DNA of 64,000 bases from positions 3,844,001-3,908,000 of the forward strand of contig JAHQIY010000004.1 of NCBI GenBank assembly GCA_019054805.1, read 5' to 3'. This document shows positions 11,276 through 23,285 of this stretch, in pieces. The notes beneath the pieces are model-generated. The model was not told the origin of the DNA, ran no database searches, and saw only the letters and a program-made list of their open reading frames with translations. Position numbers and translations under genes: made by a program. Every line of letters starts with the position of its first letter. The stretch's first letter is position 1. This stretch comes from Brachionus manjavacas (lineage: Eukaryota; Rotifera; Eurotatoria; Ploima; Brachionidae).

Positions 11276-12115
11276 CTAGTCGGTGTTTAGTTTAATGGTT
11301 AAACCTATTGGCGACTTTATTATTCTTATTGAATCATTGCCAATCAAGTCACATATCATATAAATGACACCCAAGCGATTAACAGTTTTAAAATTTTTGT
11401 GCTTTTTTATTAATAAATTATCAAAAAAAAGTCTTAGACTAATTTCTTTGTATTTTTGGCGGCGTAATAAGTCAATCAAACTTTTGCGAGTGGATATCAA
11501 AATGCGTCTAAACTTGCCCAGATTGGGAATTGAGAACCAAAAAGAAGACGAGTTTTTAATTGAGAGAAGGCCAACTTGGACCAAACTTGATATGTCACTG
11601 TCACTTAATCTGTAGTCTTGGATCAATACTTCTGAATCAACGGTCAAGTGATTTTCAAGCAAGATTCTTTCCAGAAATTTATCTATTAAAGCTTTGTTTT
11701 TGCAGTTTTCTCTTACTTCGGTTTGTACGTATTCTTTAAATTTATCTGAAAAGCAGACCAAGGTCTCTTTGTCATTGCTGGATTCGAAATGGAACAGGAA
11801 TACTTTGGAATCGGCTCTAAGCGAGTCGATTTGCAGGTCTACTTGAGTGCGATTTTTGAACAAAGCGTACAATTGATGCAAATGAATTATTTCTGGAAGA
11901 TTTTCGAACATGTTTTTTGGGAAAATGCTTTTTAAATAGTCCAATGCGTACAGAACTGGATTTTCTACATGATCGGCTATGCTATTATCAGATAATAGTT
12001 CGATGAGTTTTTGGTAGTCTTTATCTAACTTGGCTATTTCTGGTTCATCGTTTGAGTATTTGGTTCTTTTGGCTAAAGTAGACTCAACAGTTGTTTGCTT
12101 TCGTTTGGACGACAT
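11276..12115 (-). CDS. STK19: STK19 winged-helix protein
   Basis: An uninterrupted 279-residue protein matching the STK19 family. It starts with a basic nuclear-localisation-like stretch (SSKRKQ, AKRTK). Recognisable family blocks include the central region from LHQLYALF through DLQIDSLR and a C-terminal winged-helix segment with WFSIPNLGKF, RKSLIDLLRRQKYKEI and YMICDLIGND. STK19 was named as a kinase, but it has no canonical kinase motifs, and none are visible here. Published structural and functional work places it as a DNA-binding winged-helix factor in transcription-coupled nucleotide excision repair. It converges tail-to-tail with the NAD kinase gene; only 126 bp separate the stop codons. 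The ATG at 12115 is followed directly by the basic tail, and no upstream exon is needed. Confidence 0.88.
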   Translation of the reverse strand: MSSKRKQTTVESTLAKRTKYSNDEPEIAKLDKDYQKLIELLSDNSIADHVENPVLYALDYLKSIFPKNMFENLPEIIHLHQLYALFKNRTQVDLQIDSLRADSKVFLFHFESSNDKETLVCFSDKFKEYVQTEVRENCKNKALIDKFLERILLENHLTVDSEVLIQDYRLSDSDISSLVQVGLLSIKNSSSFWFSIPNLGKFRRILISTRKSLIDLLRRQKYKEISLRLFFDNLLIKKHKNFKTVNRLGVIYMICDLIGNDSIRIIKSPIGLTIKLNTD

Positions 12116-13739
12116 TGTAAAATAAAACGAACCAAAAATTTGTTAAATCAAATTGAACTAGTTAAATATTATTTTTATAGTAAATTTTATTATTATTATT
12201 AGTGATTACTTGACTAGACATGATTTTTTTCTTCTTAATTTTTTGGAATAAATCACTAGAGCCTTTTCAGGAAAGTTTAATATTCAAAAATTTTGCTGAA
12301 TAAAGTCAAAAGTCTTGCTGAATTTAGAACAAGAGATAAGTCACTCATTTTGATACATAACCAAACTTTTTAATTATTTTGCTTAAATTATTTATAATTT
12401 TTTTTATTTGCGATACTAAACTAGTAAATAAAAAATCATTTTCTATACCTTGTGGTTCGAAATTTGTCTGTCATTTTTTGCAAAAACTAAAGTTTTATAA
12501 TTTTAAAAGATATTAGTTTTTGACTTTATTAGTTCTCATACACCAAATATTTAATAAAATACCCCAAATTTTTAATTTTTTACCCCAAATTTATTAGAAT
12601 AACACCAAAAATAAAATAAAAAAATAAAAATATAAAATGATACTATTTTTTTCACATTATCACCTAATTTAATAGAAATACACCAAATTTATTAAAAAAA
12701 AATTTTATTCAATTTTACCACAAAAATTTTAATTTTTCCACATTTGTTTGAGCAAGCCCAATATCTTCTTTTAATCATTTTTGCACCACATTTATCACAC
12801 AGCTTTTCTTCAGCTTAGTTTTTTTTTTTAATTAAAAAAAGTAAAAGATAAATTTGCATAATATTTTTTCAAAAATCATGTTCGGCCAAATCGTTAGTCA
12901 AGAAAAAAAGTTTTAACTTTACAATTTTTCTTCTTATTAGCATGTTTTATTGTGAATTAACTATTTAAGTATTTTATTCGATTTAGCCGGGCTAATAAAT
13001 TTAATAAGATATTAATTACCTGACTTGTGTTTGAAGAAAAATTTAATGATCAAAAAAACCGGGTTTTTTGTTCATTAAATTTTTCTGATAAAATGAATCA
13101 TAAAATAAACTGCAGGTCGAAATATTAAGATCAGAACCTAACAAAAAAAAGGCTTTAATTTTTGCTTATTTACAAAATAAAATATTTTTCGACTGACAAA
13201 AAATTTTTTTTTACTGACAAATTTATTAATAAAAAAGTGACTAATTGTATTAAAGTTACACAAAAAACGTTATTTTTCAATGACAAAAAAAATTTGTACG
13301 ACAAAACAATTCAAAAAATAATAACAAAAAAATAAAAATGATAAAAAGAAAATTTTAGTAAAAATTAAAAAATTAAACAATTTTATTTTCTTTTGATTGT
13401 CTATCAGATTTTTTTTCAGCGGCTCTTGAGCTACCATCGGTTCATCGGAATGAATTAGGATCGTTACTTGTTCGTGGTTGCTTTTTTCAACATCAAGAAA
13501 AACATCATTAAAATTGGTCTCTATACTTGATCAATCCGATTGCGTTTTTTTCTGTATTAAAGTCAGACATTAAATTTTGTTCAGTAGTTTCTTGAGCAAA
13601 CAACTTATTCAAATTCCTTCAAACTCCTTTCATTAATGGAGTTATTATTTAAATGATATCTAAAAATTGATTGAGAGAACTATTTGTATAAGAAAGCTAT
13701 AGTTTGAGATATTCCTTGGTGATAATGATTGACTATTCG
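12116..13739. other. Intergenic region with C-punctuated A/T repeats
   Basis: Non-coding. At about 12540-12605 a unit of roughly 21 bp, consensus MCCCAAATTTWTTARWATAA, recurs at least three times, with looser copies to about 12740. The rest is A/T homopolymer sequence. Confidence 0.5.
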
Positions 13740-13990
13740 TTTGCTAAAAAATAACAATTTTTAAATGAAATTTTTTTTTGTATCCAAATAGATTGCAATG
13801 TATGCCATCAAAAACATTCGTCTTGGTTAAAATAAGTGTCTCAAAAATGGTTGCTAAGTAGGTTTACACAGTGATAGGTTGCCAAACTGATGGATCCTTT
13901 GCTAATCGCTTTTTAGGAATCGGTTTTAATAAGGAAATATTATTGAAATCCTTTGGGTAATAACCAATTTTAAAAGAATAATTAAAAAAA
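13740..13990 (-). mobile_element. LINE reverse transcriptase fragment
   Basis: Read on the minus strand, this encodes a decayed RT segment with LLKPIPKK, then DPSVWQPITV, a stop, LATIFETLIL and FGYKKKF. The order 'K-PIPKK ... W-PI ... FE-LIL ... FGYK' is the fingers/palm entry of non-LTR retrotransposon RTs. In-frame stops show it is dead. It is likely an internal remnant rather than part of the LINE tail at 14355-14625, whose order relative to it is reversed. Confidence 0.65.
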
Positions 13991-14029
13991 CTTTGATTAG
14001 TTGATGATCCATATATAAATGATATAATG

Positions 14030-14275
14030 GGGGTAAAATTAAAAATATTATGATTATGATTTGATATCAGATGATATGATTTGATATCAACTGATTTCAG
14101 CTAAAATCAAAAAAAAAAATTATATACAAATTTTTACATATAAAAATTCAAATTTTAATTCACCTGATATTATCTGACATCAAAAGATAATATCTCATAT
14201 CAGCTGATATGAGGAAAGCTTAAAAAAATGATATTAAATGATATCAGATGATATGATGTGACAAGTTAATTGCTG
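14030..14275. repeat. GATATCA-rich degenerate repeat
   Basis: Words of the type GATATCAGATGATATGAT recur at least five times in both orientations. They give a self-complementary patch between two LINE fragments. No coding potential. Confidence 0.5.
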
Positions 14276-14339
14276 GCACAGTAGAAATAAAAACAAAATA
14301 GAACTTTTTAGGCATATTCAAATACTGGTAAGAGAAGAA

Positions 14340-14625
14340 AATATAATTTAATAATATAATAATAATAAGATAACTACAGTAACCCACGTTTGGTCATTTA
14401 CGAAGCTTAGAGACAGTAGAATCCTAGCTATGGTAGCTTATATTGTTTGCGCTTTGTCGAACTTGTTTTTAAAACCATTAACTGTTCTGGATTCACAAAT
14501 TTGTGTTGGCAGTTTGTTCCTTCCTTTTACCGCTCTATTCGTGCAAAGTGTGAAAAAATTAAATGAACTCAGCCATTTAATCACAAATATCTTAGTCTTT
14601 AGATCATTTTTACATCAATAATAAT
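14340..14625 (-). mobile_element. LINE 3' end fragment with (TTA)n tail
   Basis: On the minus strand the sequence encodes a FFTL...LPTQI segment and then RTVNGFKNKFDKA before a stop. This is the usual C-terminus of a family of non-LTR retrotransposon ORF2 proteins. An imperfect (AAT)n run at about 14349-14370, (TTA)n on the element's strand, follows the stop and fits a microsatellite tail. The element is 5'-truncated. Confidence 0.7.
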
Positions 14626-15227
14626 AATGTTAAATTTTATTATTTTCTGATTCTAAATGAATCATTTCAAAAAAAAATTAAATTTTTTTTAAAACTACGA
14701 TGAACTGTTTCTGCATTTTCACAGCTCAAACTTTATCACCATTAAAAAAATTTCCTTAAATATTGATTATAAATATGAAAGGGTCATATGATAGTGAAAA
14801 TTTTTAACAAGCCATAATGAAAATTTATTATTTTATTCAAAATGTGCTTATTTCTACACGATACCCACAATTCAATAAAAAAAAAGTTTCTAACAATGAC
14901 TTTGTTTCTACACTTAAAAAAATCTTATCTAATAAATAATCTTAATTTTTGTAATTTTAATTATGAAAATATTTTTAAAATTTTTGAAATTTTAACAAAT
15001 TAATTTTTAATTTCATGTCTAATTAAAATATTGTCTTTCTTCCCAGAAAAAAATAATTTCTTGATATCATGGACGAGTTTTTTTTATTCTGATCCAAAAT
15101 AATGCAGAATGCATAAATTCAGTATAATTTAAAATAAATTTTGCAATTTTCTAAACATATGAGTTTAACAAAAAAAAAAAAAGAAAATAATTCTAACATT
15201 TTTAAAACGTAAAATTTGTACTGAATC
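14626..15227. other. Intergenic region upstream of RMND5
   Basis: A/T-rich, no supported feature. It must contain the RMND5 promoter. Confidence 0.5.
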
Positions 15228-16667
15228 ATGGATTCATTAGTCGCTGTTGAAAAGGAAATTGACAAAGCCTTAGACTTGTTTGAGAATTTTTACGATGGTG
15301 TCGACCAAGATATCAACAAAATCATTGATCATTTAGTCTCAATTATAAACGACTTGACCAAAAGTAATCTCAACTTTTAGGTCTAAATTTTTTCTAATTT
15401 TTAACTTTAAGTTGAGAGTGAGCAAACTTTTAAGCTGAGCGCCGATGACTCGATCAGCATGTGCAAAGAGCAAGTCAGGGAATTGATCAAACACTATTCG
15501 GACAAGCACAAGGACCTTCATGCCAACATATCAAAAATTGGCAAAGTTATTGATAAAAATTTTGTTCCCGATTACGGAAACATGTCTCATTTAAACCTTA
15601 TTGACACTGCTGACAAAAAAATGCACCTCAATCAGGCAATATGCGAGCATCTTTTGCGCTCCGGTCACCTTGAAGTGTGTGATACCTTGGTGGACGAAGC
15701 CGGTCTTGTCCAGCAAATTGACGAAGAAAAAAAAAGTCCATTCATTCAAATGAACTTTATATTAGGCAAACTCAAAGAAAAAGATGTCTATCCGGCTCTA
15801 GAGTAAAAAATAATTTTTTTTATAGATAAATATTTTTTTTCCAAAATAGATGGTGTCAAATGAATAGCCAAGAACTCAAGGCCATCCACTCTAATCTAGA
15901 ATTTAAGCTTCATAGGCTTAGGTTTATTCAACTTGTTCAACAGGGACCCAAAGCTCAACTTGAAGTTCTCAAATATTCGAGAAATTTCACTCAATTTGCC
16001 AACGAATGCTCCAAAGAAATCCAGCGATTAATGGGCTCATTGATTTATATGAGCTCGGGTCTTGACAATTCGCCTTATAGCTCGTATCTTAGAGCCGAGT
16101 TATGGGAGGAAATTGAGGAAGAGTTCATAAAAAATTCTTGTAAACTAATGGGTCTACCTGTTGAATGTCCCCTGGATATTTGGTATATAAAATGGTGCTT
16201 TAAGAAATTTATTTGTCAATTTTTTTAATGTTTAGTATAAATACTGGATGCAAGGCACTTCCAGCTCTTGTAAATATTGTCCAAGTGATGCAACAGACGC
16301 AATGTGGTCATATTTTATCCAAAGATGAACTTCCAGTAATTTTAAAAAAATCAAATTAAAAAAATTTCCGGCTATATTTTTTTTTTCAGATCGAAATCGA
16401 AATCGGACAAAATTACAGATTTCATTCAGTATTTTCTTGTCCAATTTTGAGGCAGCAAACCACTGATTTGAATCCGCCTATGAGACTAGTCTGTGGACAT
16501 GTTATTTCAAGAGATGCTCTCACAAAATTGAACAATTCCGGAAAGTAAAACTAGAAATTTTTTTTTTATAATTTATCTAAAAATTTTTTTCATTAAGAAC
16601 TCGAATCAAGTGTCCTTATTGTCCAGTAGAGCAATCACCAAGCGATGCGAAGCAAATGCTATTCTAA
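15228..16667 (+). CDS. RMND5A: RMND5 E3 ubiquitin ligase subunit of the CTLH/GID complex
   Basis: Six exons, 15228-15363, 15412-15802, 15850-16182, 16236-16335, 16390-16544 and 16598-16667, join in phase to 394 residues; human RMND5A has 391. The product is a RING-type subunit that pairs with MAEA in the CTLH/GID ubiquitin ligase. Evidence runs the full length: VEKEIDKAL at the N-terminus, DKNFVPDYG, a LisH/CTLH region ([15 protein letters not shown], then ALEWC with [13 protein letters not shown]), MGSLIYM, and [12 protein letters not shown]. The C-terminal degenerate RING has [20 protein letters not shown] and KCPYCP, ending QMLF. Missing canonical zinc ligands in the RING are normal for this family. 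All introns are 47-54 bp. No lesion is visible. Confidence 0.96.
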
Positions 16668-16981
16668 AATAAGTCCGCAATTGAACTTGCATTTTTTTCT
16701 AAGTGTAAAAATTAAATTTGTTCTTTTTTTTTTTAAATGATAAATATACACGCCTTTCAATCGTTAAAAATAAAATTTCCTAAGATTTCACTAAAAATGC
16801 AAAGTCATATGTCACAAAGGTAAAAATGTTATTTATTAGTGTTAAATAAAAATGTTTTTTGTTTGGATTTTTAAAAATAAACATTTAAATATTTATACTT
16901 TGTGTTTTTAAAGGTCTTAAAATACCTGAAAATAAATTAGTGTTAAAAAAAAAAATTTATAAACAAATTAAGATTCCTTAA

Positions 16982-17369
16982 ATGCCTACCAAGCAAACAG
17001 GAAAATTTTTGCTAACATTTTTCACTCTTGGTGTCATTTATTTGCTAACAGTTACAATAATTTTGGTAATTTTCTAGTATTAAAAAACTAGATTTATTAA
17101 TTTTTATTTGAATCTAAATTGTTAAGCCTCTCTATTCCGAAAGCTTAGAAGAAATTTTTCCATCATTTTATGTGCTGAGTTATTTGGCCGTAATTCCAAT
17201 ACTACTTTTGTTTCTAGTCGTATTTATTTTATATAGTATTTTTTCTTTTAATAATTTTTTATAACATTTCATATCTAATTTTAAAGGTACATTTATGATT
17301 TATATAAGAATTAAATACTTGAACCAAATAAAAAATGTAAGTATATTTTTATTTTTAGAATTAATTTAA
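16982..17369 (+). CDS. DPM2: DPM2-like regulatory subunit of dolichol-phosphate mannose synthase
   Basis: Three exons (16982-17065, 17127-17235, 17287-17369) give 91 residues; human DPM2 has 84. The protein has two hydrophobic membrane segments: one around FLLTFFTLGVIYLLTVTIIL, and one around LAVIPILLLFLVVFILY. Between them is the segment LPLYSESLEEIFPSF, which aligns with the family's LPFID...LP region. DPM2 stabilises the DPM1/DPM3 synthase in the ER membrane, supplying dolichol-phosphate mannose for N-glycans and GPI anchors. The C-terminus is basic (YIRIKYLNQIKN). A consensus donor GTAAGT at 17337 could splice to a further short exon and replace the last residues; without it the stop is 17367-17369. 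The assignment rests on topology and short motifs. Confidence 0.72.
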
Positions 17370-18580
17370 TTTTAAGTCCTTGCTTATTTTTCGCTTTTCT
17401 TAAGCTATGATAAAATAAATTTTATTTAAGTATTTTCATTAGATTATGTACTGATTTTAAAATCCTCTAAAATATGACCATTATTTTTATATTCAGAGAA
17501 TATTAGTCTGAGATTATTTATAGCCATGCTATGATAGCTATCTGATTTTTACATGAAAAAAAAAATTTATTTAATTTTTTAACTAATTTAAAATAACGTA
17601 GACATAATAATTGAGTGCCATGTCTTTAAAATAAAGTACTTTATTTTAGTGACATATTAAAAATTGAGCACTGTTTAAAAAAAAATAAAATTTCATTTTC
17701 AGTGACATTTAATAAAAAAAGAAAACATTTTAAAACAATTAACAATTGCTAAAGCTTATAAAAATTCTTTAAAAAATGAAAATTGAATTAACTATGTTTT
17801 TTAACAAAGTTAAATTCGGATGATTTTGTTAACATGGGTCATATTTATTCATTTTTTAAGACATGTCATTTAAATTGAACATTACGTCTCTAAATTCGGA
17901 TTATTTAGTTAAGATAAATTAAATGTCATTAATGGAAAAATTTATCTTTTTAATTTTTGATATCAAGCTATAAAGATATAAAAAAAATCTCCCTATTTTC
18001 ATTTTTCTTTGTAAGCTATACTTTTTATTACAGAATTAAAAAATAAAAGATACATTTATTAATTTTTAAATTCAAATAATTTTTAAATTTAAATTTATAA
18101 AATTCAAGTAATTCAAAGACTTATTAAAATATTCTAAGTCCTTAAAGAGGCAAGCGTGTTTTAATAGAGAACTTAAATATATTGATTGTAAAAAGATGAT
18201 AAATTTGAGTTTTAAATTTTTTTGAATATCAGCATTTATTCCAAAATCTAATCTCAAGAATAATTTTTTTTTCAAATTTTACTCTGGTTTAAGAATCTGT
18301 ACTAAAATAATGTGAGAAATTTAAATTTTGAAGGCTCAGATTTCTTGATTTACAATTTTGCTTTAAAAATTTACAATTTTAGAATTTGAGGATATTATGG
18401 GACACAGAATGGAAAATTTCCAAGTTTACATTGCAAATAGCTTCTTTAATTTTTTAATTTATTTTCTTAAGTCGGGAAAAGAAATTTCGTAAAATTTGAA
18501 ATTGAAGCCAAAATCCTTTTTTCATATTTCAAAATTAAAAAAAAAAATTATATTAATCAACTATATGATGATTTTTTTAG
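17370..18580. other. Intergenic region, probably with 5' exon(s) of the next gene
   Basis: A/T-rich. The next gene's first recognisable exon opens at an acceptor (18579-18580) with no in-frame ATG, so one or more small upstream exons probably lie here. I could not choose among the candidates. Confidence 0.45.
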
Positions 18581-21500
18581 GATTAAATCATTGATCAGAC
18601 CATTTATCAGCAACCAAATTTTACTTAATAACTGTTTAAAAAAAACATCATCGTTTTTTTCATGCAAAAACTACTCAGATTTACATACAAAAAATGAAAT
18701 TGTTTCACGCTCTCAAATTTCAGATCTTATCGCCTCTAGCCAGAACAAAGATTCGAATCTAAACTTGGTAATAAACCAAGACTTTATAAAAATGCTCGAC
18801 CAAAAACTAGATAACAAAAATTTCAAATCTCTTCCATACAAACAAGACGAATTCAACAGTCTAATATACAAACTAGAGAATCCGTTCCACTTATTTTATT
18901 TGTATGAAAAATATTCCAAAGAGTTCAATTCTTTTAACTTGGTAAATGTGATCAAAAAAATGACCTTTTTTTCTCGAAATCAAAAATTAACCGAAAACGG
19001 ATTATTTTTTATTCCAGAACAAATTAATAAAAGTTTGACAAAACAATTAATTAAAACAGGTCCCCAGTTCGAATCGTTCCAGTGTTTGACTGTTCTGGCA
19101 AAACTTGTTCAACTTGGATACAAAATAAATGATTTCCCGATCAAAACAATGCTGCAATTGTTAAAATTTCATGTTAATGAATTCGATTTAGATGATTTGA
19201 TTAGGTGCAAGGAGTTTTTGCTAAGTCTAAGAAATAACTCCGATGGAGAAGTTAACTCAAATGAATATGCTGAAAATTTGGACAAAGCTTTAAATTTAGC
19301 AGCTCAAATTAAATACGATGAACTCAAAAATGTCAAACAATCAATTAATTTGCTGAAGAATTTTTCAGGTTCACTGTCTGATGCAATTTTTGAAAGAATT
19401 ATTAATTTCATTTATGACAAGCTTATGCAGAAAGATGTAGTTCATTCTATGGACCTGGTTGGAATTATGGCTGAGCGAAATTTTTCACATCTGAAGCTTT
19501 TTCTTAAAATAAAAAAATTTGTAATCAGACAAAATGTGAACGATAGCACCAAGCTTAAGAATTTACACAGTTCTTTTCTAAAAATTAAATTCTACGATTC
19601 TGAAATTCAGGACTATTTCATTGAAAAACAAATCGAAAATGCTAAAAATTCATGCATTGATGTGGAAATTTTCAATCATCTATTAGAAAGTTCACTTTTT
19701 TTTGTACACAAAAGTTTGCCATTGCTGGACTTCATTTGTGATTCTAAATTGTGCTATGAAAATAAATTTTCAGTATTCCATTGTATTCTTTATTCTGCAC
19801 AAACCGGATATGAAAAGTAAGATTTTAAAATTTATAAAAAAATATTTTTTTTAAATTAAAATATCTAAAATATTTCAATTAAATCCAGAAATTATTAACT
19901 TAGTGAAATGATTTTTTTTTAATAAAATTTAAATTAATAAAATCTTATACTTTTGGGGGCGTTGTGAAATTTTTTTTTCCTTTTTAATTAATTCATATGA
20001 CACAAAAAAGTTTCTAGAATATCAATATGATTTTTTGCAATTTTATTTTCTCAAATAAATTTTATCCTTTGCCAAAGGAGATAAAAATTTAACATCAATA
20101 TTTTTGATCTTATTGTTTTAAAATATGATTTAATAAAATAAAATTGTTTATAACACGCAGGTCGAAACTAAAACATTACTTAAATTTGAATTTTTCGACT
20201 AAAAATTCTATTTGAAAACCTAACCTATTTTCCCCAGAATCAGAAACTGAAATAGTTGTTGGGTTCACTTTTTTTAAATTATTATTTTTAAGTCCATAAA
20301 TAATAATCAAAGAGCGTCAATTAAAAAAATATTTCACATTTTTAATATTTTGAAAAACTAATGTATTTGTTGAAAAATTTTAAGCCACAAGAGTGCTGAA
20401 TTTGTGGTCGAAAAAGTCAAATTCTGATAGTGCTGCTTCCAGATAATCTTGACCTGCATTAACCTAATTAAAAATTACAATCAAAAATTAGTAATATCTA
20501 GCTTTATTTAGATTGTAAATAATGATAAAAACAAATTGATTTATTAATTAGTATAACAAAACTGATATTTAATAAGGTTTAGTAAATTTTCCGCTAAATT
20601 TCAAATATTTTAATTTTAAGTTTAAAAAACATTTGGTTTAGCATGACCAAAAATTCGAGTAGAACCCCCCTGATTATTCTTACAGCGCCCCACGGTCTTC
20701 AAGTTAATAATCTTAATCAATTTGAATTCTTTATTTTTTAATTAAAAAATGTTTGTTTTAAAAAAGCTTAGTCTAAGATTTTTTGCAAGTAAATTTTTTG
20801 CGACAATAACTAAATCAGAAGATACCTAAAATTAGAATCAGACACTTCATTTTTATTTTTTTTTGATTGTAAATATAAATTTATGAAAAAGTTAAGTATT
20901 TTTACTGAATTGCACCTCGCCTTTTTTGAATCTCAGTTAATTAATTTTTTTTTATTTTTAATTAATTTAAAGTTATCATAATTAATTGATAATAATAGTA
21001 GGAACCTTTTAAGTTAGCAATTTAATATTTAATTAACTTTATTTTATTTTGATTTTTCATTAAATTCTCAAGCTTAAACAGGGGCTGAAAATTGTGACCC
21101 TTTTTTGAGTTAAGCTCATAGAAGCTATAGCGGTAAATTTTACTTTAATTAATATAAGCTCTTAAAATATATAAATAAATTTTATTAAAAATTGAGTCAC
21201 AAATTTCTATTTTGACAATTGATTTAGATATCAATTAAAAACTATTTTGCTTAAAAAAAATAATCGTTTTATTAAAGGATTACACATGATTTGCAAGAAC
21301 TTGTTGAGAAATTTTTAGAAGAAAATCAGACTGATGAATCAAAAGTTTTTTTGTTAAAAAGTCTTTGTTGGATTGATCAAATGTCTCAAGCCAATAAAGT
21401 AATGTCATCAATACAAGTTCCCCAAAACTTGAATGTAATGGATAAGCTGTTTTTACGTGACATATTTAATTTGAATTCATTCAAAATTGATGAGATGTAA

Positions 21501-21977
21501 GGTTTAATAAAATTTTTAAAATCCAAAAATTTGAATTTTGATTTAGATTGCCAGTCAAAACAAAATTAGAAGAGAAATTTGAAGAGACAGTCGCAAATTT
21601 GGAAAAATATGAAATCAGATGGTGTGGCGAAAGCATAGAAACTGCCAGTTATTTCAAAAATTTTGAAATCTTTGACCATAGCTCGAATAAACAGTATTAA
21701 TTTTAGTGATAAAATTTTTAACTTATTATTTTTTAATTTATTTTAAAGATGCGTGGTTCAATTTACTGGTTTAAATGAAAAATTCAGAAATATTGGAGAG
21801 TACACGAACAGTTTTACTTTTAAGAAGAATCATTTGATTAAATTAGTAAAAAAGGAAAATGAGAAAGGAAATTGTCGTTATTGTATAATAGAATCTAAGA
21901 AATATCAAAATCTTGGTCTAAATTTTGAATACATAGTGAGAAATAATTTAGAAGAAATATTTCAAAAAATCGGTTAA
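18581..21977 (+). CDS. Probable FASTK/RAP-domain mitochondrial RNA protein
   Basis: Four exons join in phase: 18581-19816, 21278-21496, 21547-21693 and 21749-21977, giving at least 608 residues. The first visible exon begins at a TTTTTTTAG acceptor and lacks an ATG; its opening residues (RPFISNQILLNNCLKK, S/F/K-rich) resemble a mitochondrial presequence, so a short 5' exon is missing. The body is leucine-rich helical repeats such as FESFQCLTVLAKLVQLGY and ADLVGIMA-like segments. The end has a RAP-like block with FTGLNEKFRNIGEY and FKKNHLIKLV. FASTK-domain proteins with RAP tails act in mitochondrial RNA processing and translation. Family assignment is inference; no catalytic motif decides it. 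Intron 1 is long (1461 bp) and featureless. Confidence 0.5.
19817..21277. other. Long intron, no internal feature seen
   Basis: A 1461-bp intron of the FASTK-like gene, far longer than its neighbours. It is A/T-rich with no recognised transposon ends or coding relics. Confidence 0.5.
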
Positions 21978-22446
21978 TTTAAATAAAATTTGTTGCTTGA
22001 CAGAATTAATTTTTTTTTATTTTGTTTGTTGCTTATTTTAAAAAATTTCATTTAACTCTATTTTCATTTAAATAATTGATTTATATTGAGATACAGCCAA
22101 TTAATCAATTTATATGAGACTGGTAGAACAAAACATTTAAAAAAGATAAAAAAGCATAAATAAAGCGTATAACAAAATTTTTATTGAATTAAAGAAAAAA
22201 AATTATAAAATTTATATTATAAAACGATAAAAAAACATTTAAATTCAAAACTTTTTTAAATATTAAATTATTTTAGGTTTTTTAATTTCGTCATATAGAT
22301 TTTAACTATACAGTCACTGTGTTTATATGTCCATTATTTTACTAAAGTGAACATTTTTTTTTACGAATTTAAACTCAGTAACAAAAATATTATTTGCGAC
22401 TACAGCTATTTCAGTGCCCTCAGAATGTTAATTAAAGCAGCTGAAC
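21978..22446. other. Intergenic, 3' of FASTK-like gene
   Basis: A/T-rich DNA with several AATAAA-like words after the stop at 21977. Nothing else supported. Confidence 0.5.
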
Positions 22447-22448
22447 TA

Positions 22449-22851
22449 ACGGGTGACAACTTAAAATCGAGACGAACTTTAAGTATCATTTGCAATGCTA
22501 TTTTAATTTTTTTTTAAATTTCTTTCCATATTCTTGTAGTAAATTTAATTTTAAATGTACAACTCAACAAGCTAAAAAAGGCTTTTGATCTCAAAGACAA
22601 CATCAGTCAGCGTCAAGCAGCCAAAAAGTTTGATATAAGCCAGCAAATGGTCTCAAAATTATTGAAGAAGCTTCAAATAACACCTAGAAAAAAGATGAAA
22701 ATCCCTGACCGAACCGAAACGCAAAAAAAATTAGCTAGAGTTAAATTTAGAAATTTGTAAAAAAGATAAAAGCATAAATAAAAATTAGAATAAAAATTCT
22801 ATTTTCTCTCAAACCTTTTAAAGTTTTTCTCGATTTTATGTTGTCACCCGT
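22449..22851. mobile_element. Tc1/mariner-like derivative with decayed HTH ORF
   Basis: A 403-bp element with inverted ends starting ACGGGTGACAAC. The match extends about 35 bp with four mismatches through a segment containing AAAATCGAGA and ACTTTA. It is flanked by TA at 22447-22448 and 22852-22853. Inside, on the plus strand at about 22550-22760, is a short open frame for a helix-turn-helix with FDLKDNISQRQAAKKF and QQMVSKLLKK, followed by PRKKMKIPDRTETQKKLAR. This is the DNA-binding part of a Tc1/mariner-type transposase; the DDE catalytic part is absent. The element is therefore an internally deleted copy. Confidence 0.87.
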
Positions 22852-23039
22852 TAATTCCTAGTCGTAGAAAAATATTAAAAACTGAATAGGCCGAAAAGTA
22901 ATAAACTTAGATTTGATTAGGTTAATTGTTTTTGACCGTTTTTATCAATTTTTTTTATTTAATTTACTCTTTCAAATAATTTGAAGTGGTCGAATCAAGT
23001 AAACTAGGCTGCAAAAAGATCGAATCGGGCTTTGAGGTC

Positions 23040-23285
23040 AGTTAGAAGAACAATTAAGCTTCAATTGAGTTAGAGGCGATCTTATCGAAATGTTTAAAAT
23101 AGTAAAAGGTTTGGACCAAGTCAATTGGCATGTTCCCCTGGTCTTCAAAAACAATCAAGAAAATTCTCTTCGCCCAGCATTGAGACGTCACGAATTTACA
23201 ATAGAAAGGCAATTTGTCAAAAATTGTGAAGCAAGATTTAACTTCTTCATCAACAGAATTGAGTTTCAAACGTTTTATTGTTAAA
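23040..23285 (+). mobile_element. LINE ORF2 C-terminal fragment
   Basis: An open segment encodes RGDLIEMFKIVKGLDQVNW, then LRRHEFTIERQFVKNCEARF and NFFINRI. This order is typical of the C-terminal end of non-LTR retrotransposon ORF2 (compare RGDLIEVFKVING at about 56035). It is truncated at both ends and stops at 23281-23283. Confidence 0.72.

Noticed and set aside
18397-18580. ATG near 18397 as start of the FASTK-like gene
   Set aside because: It is not in frame with the exon opening at 18581, and an in-frame stop lies at 18438-18440; a separate upstream exon is more likely.
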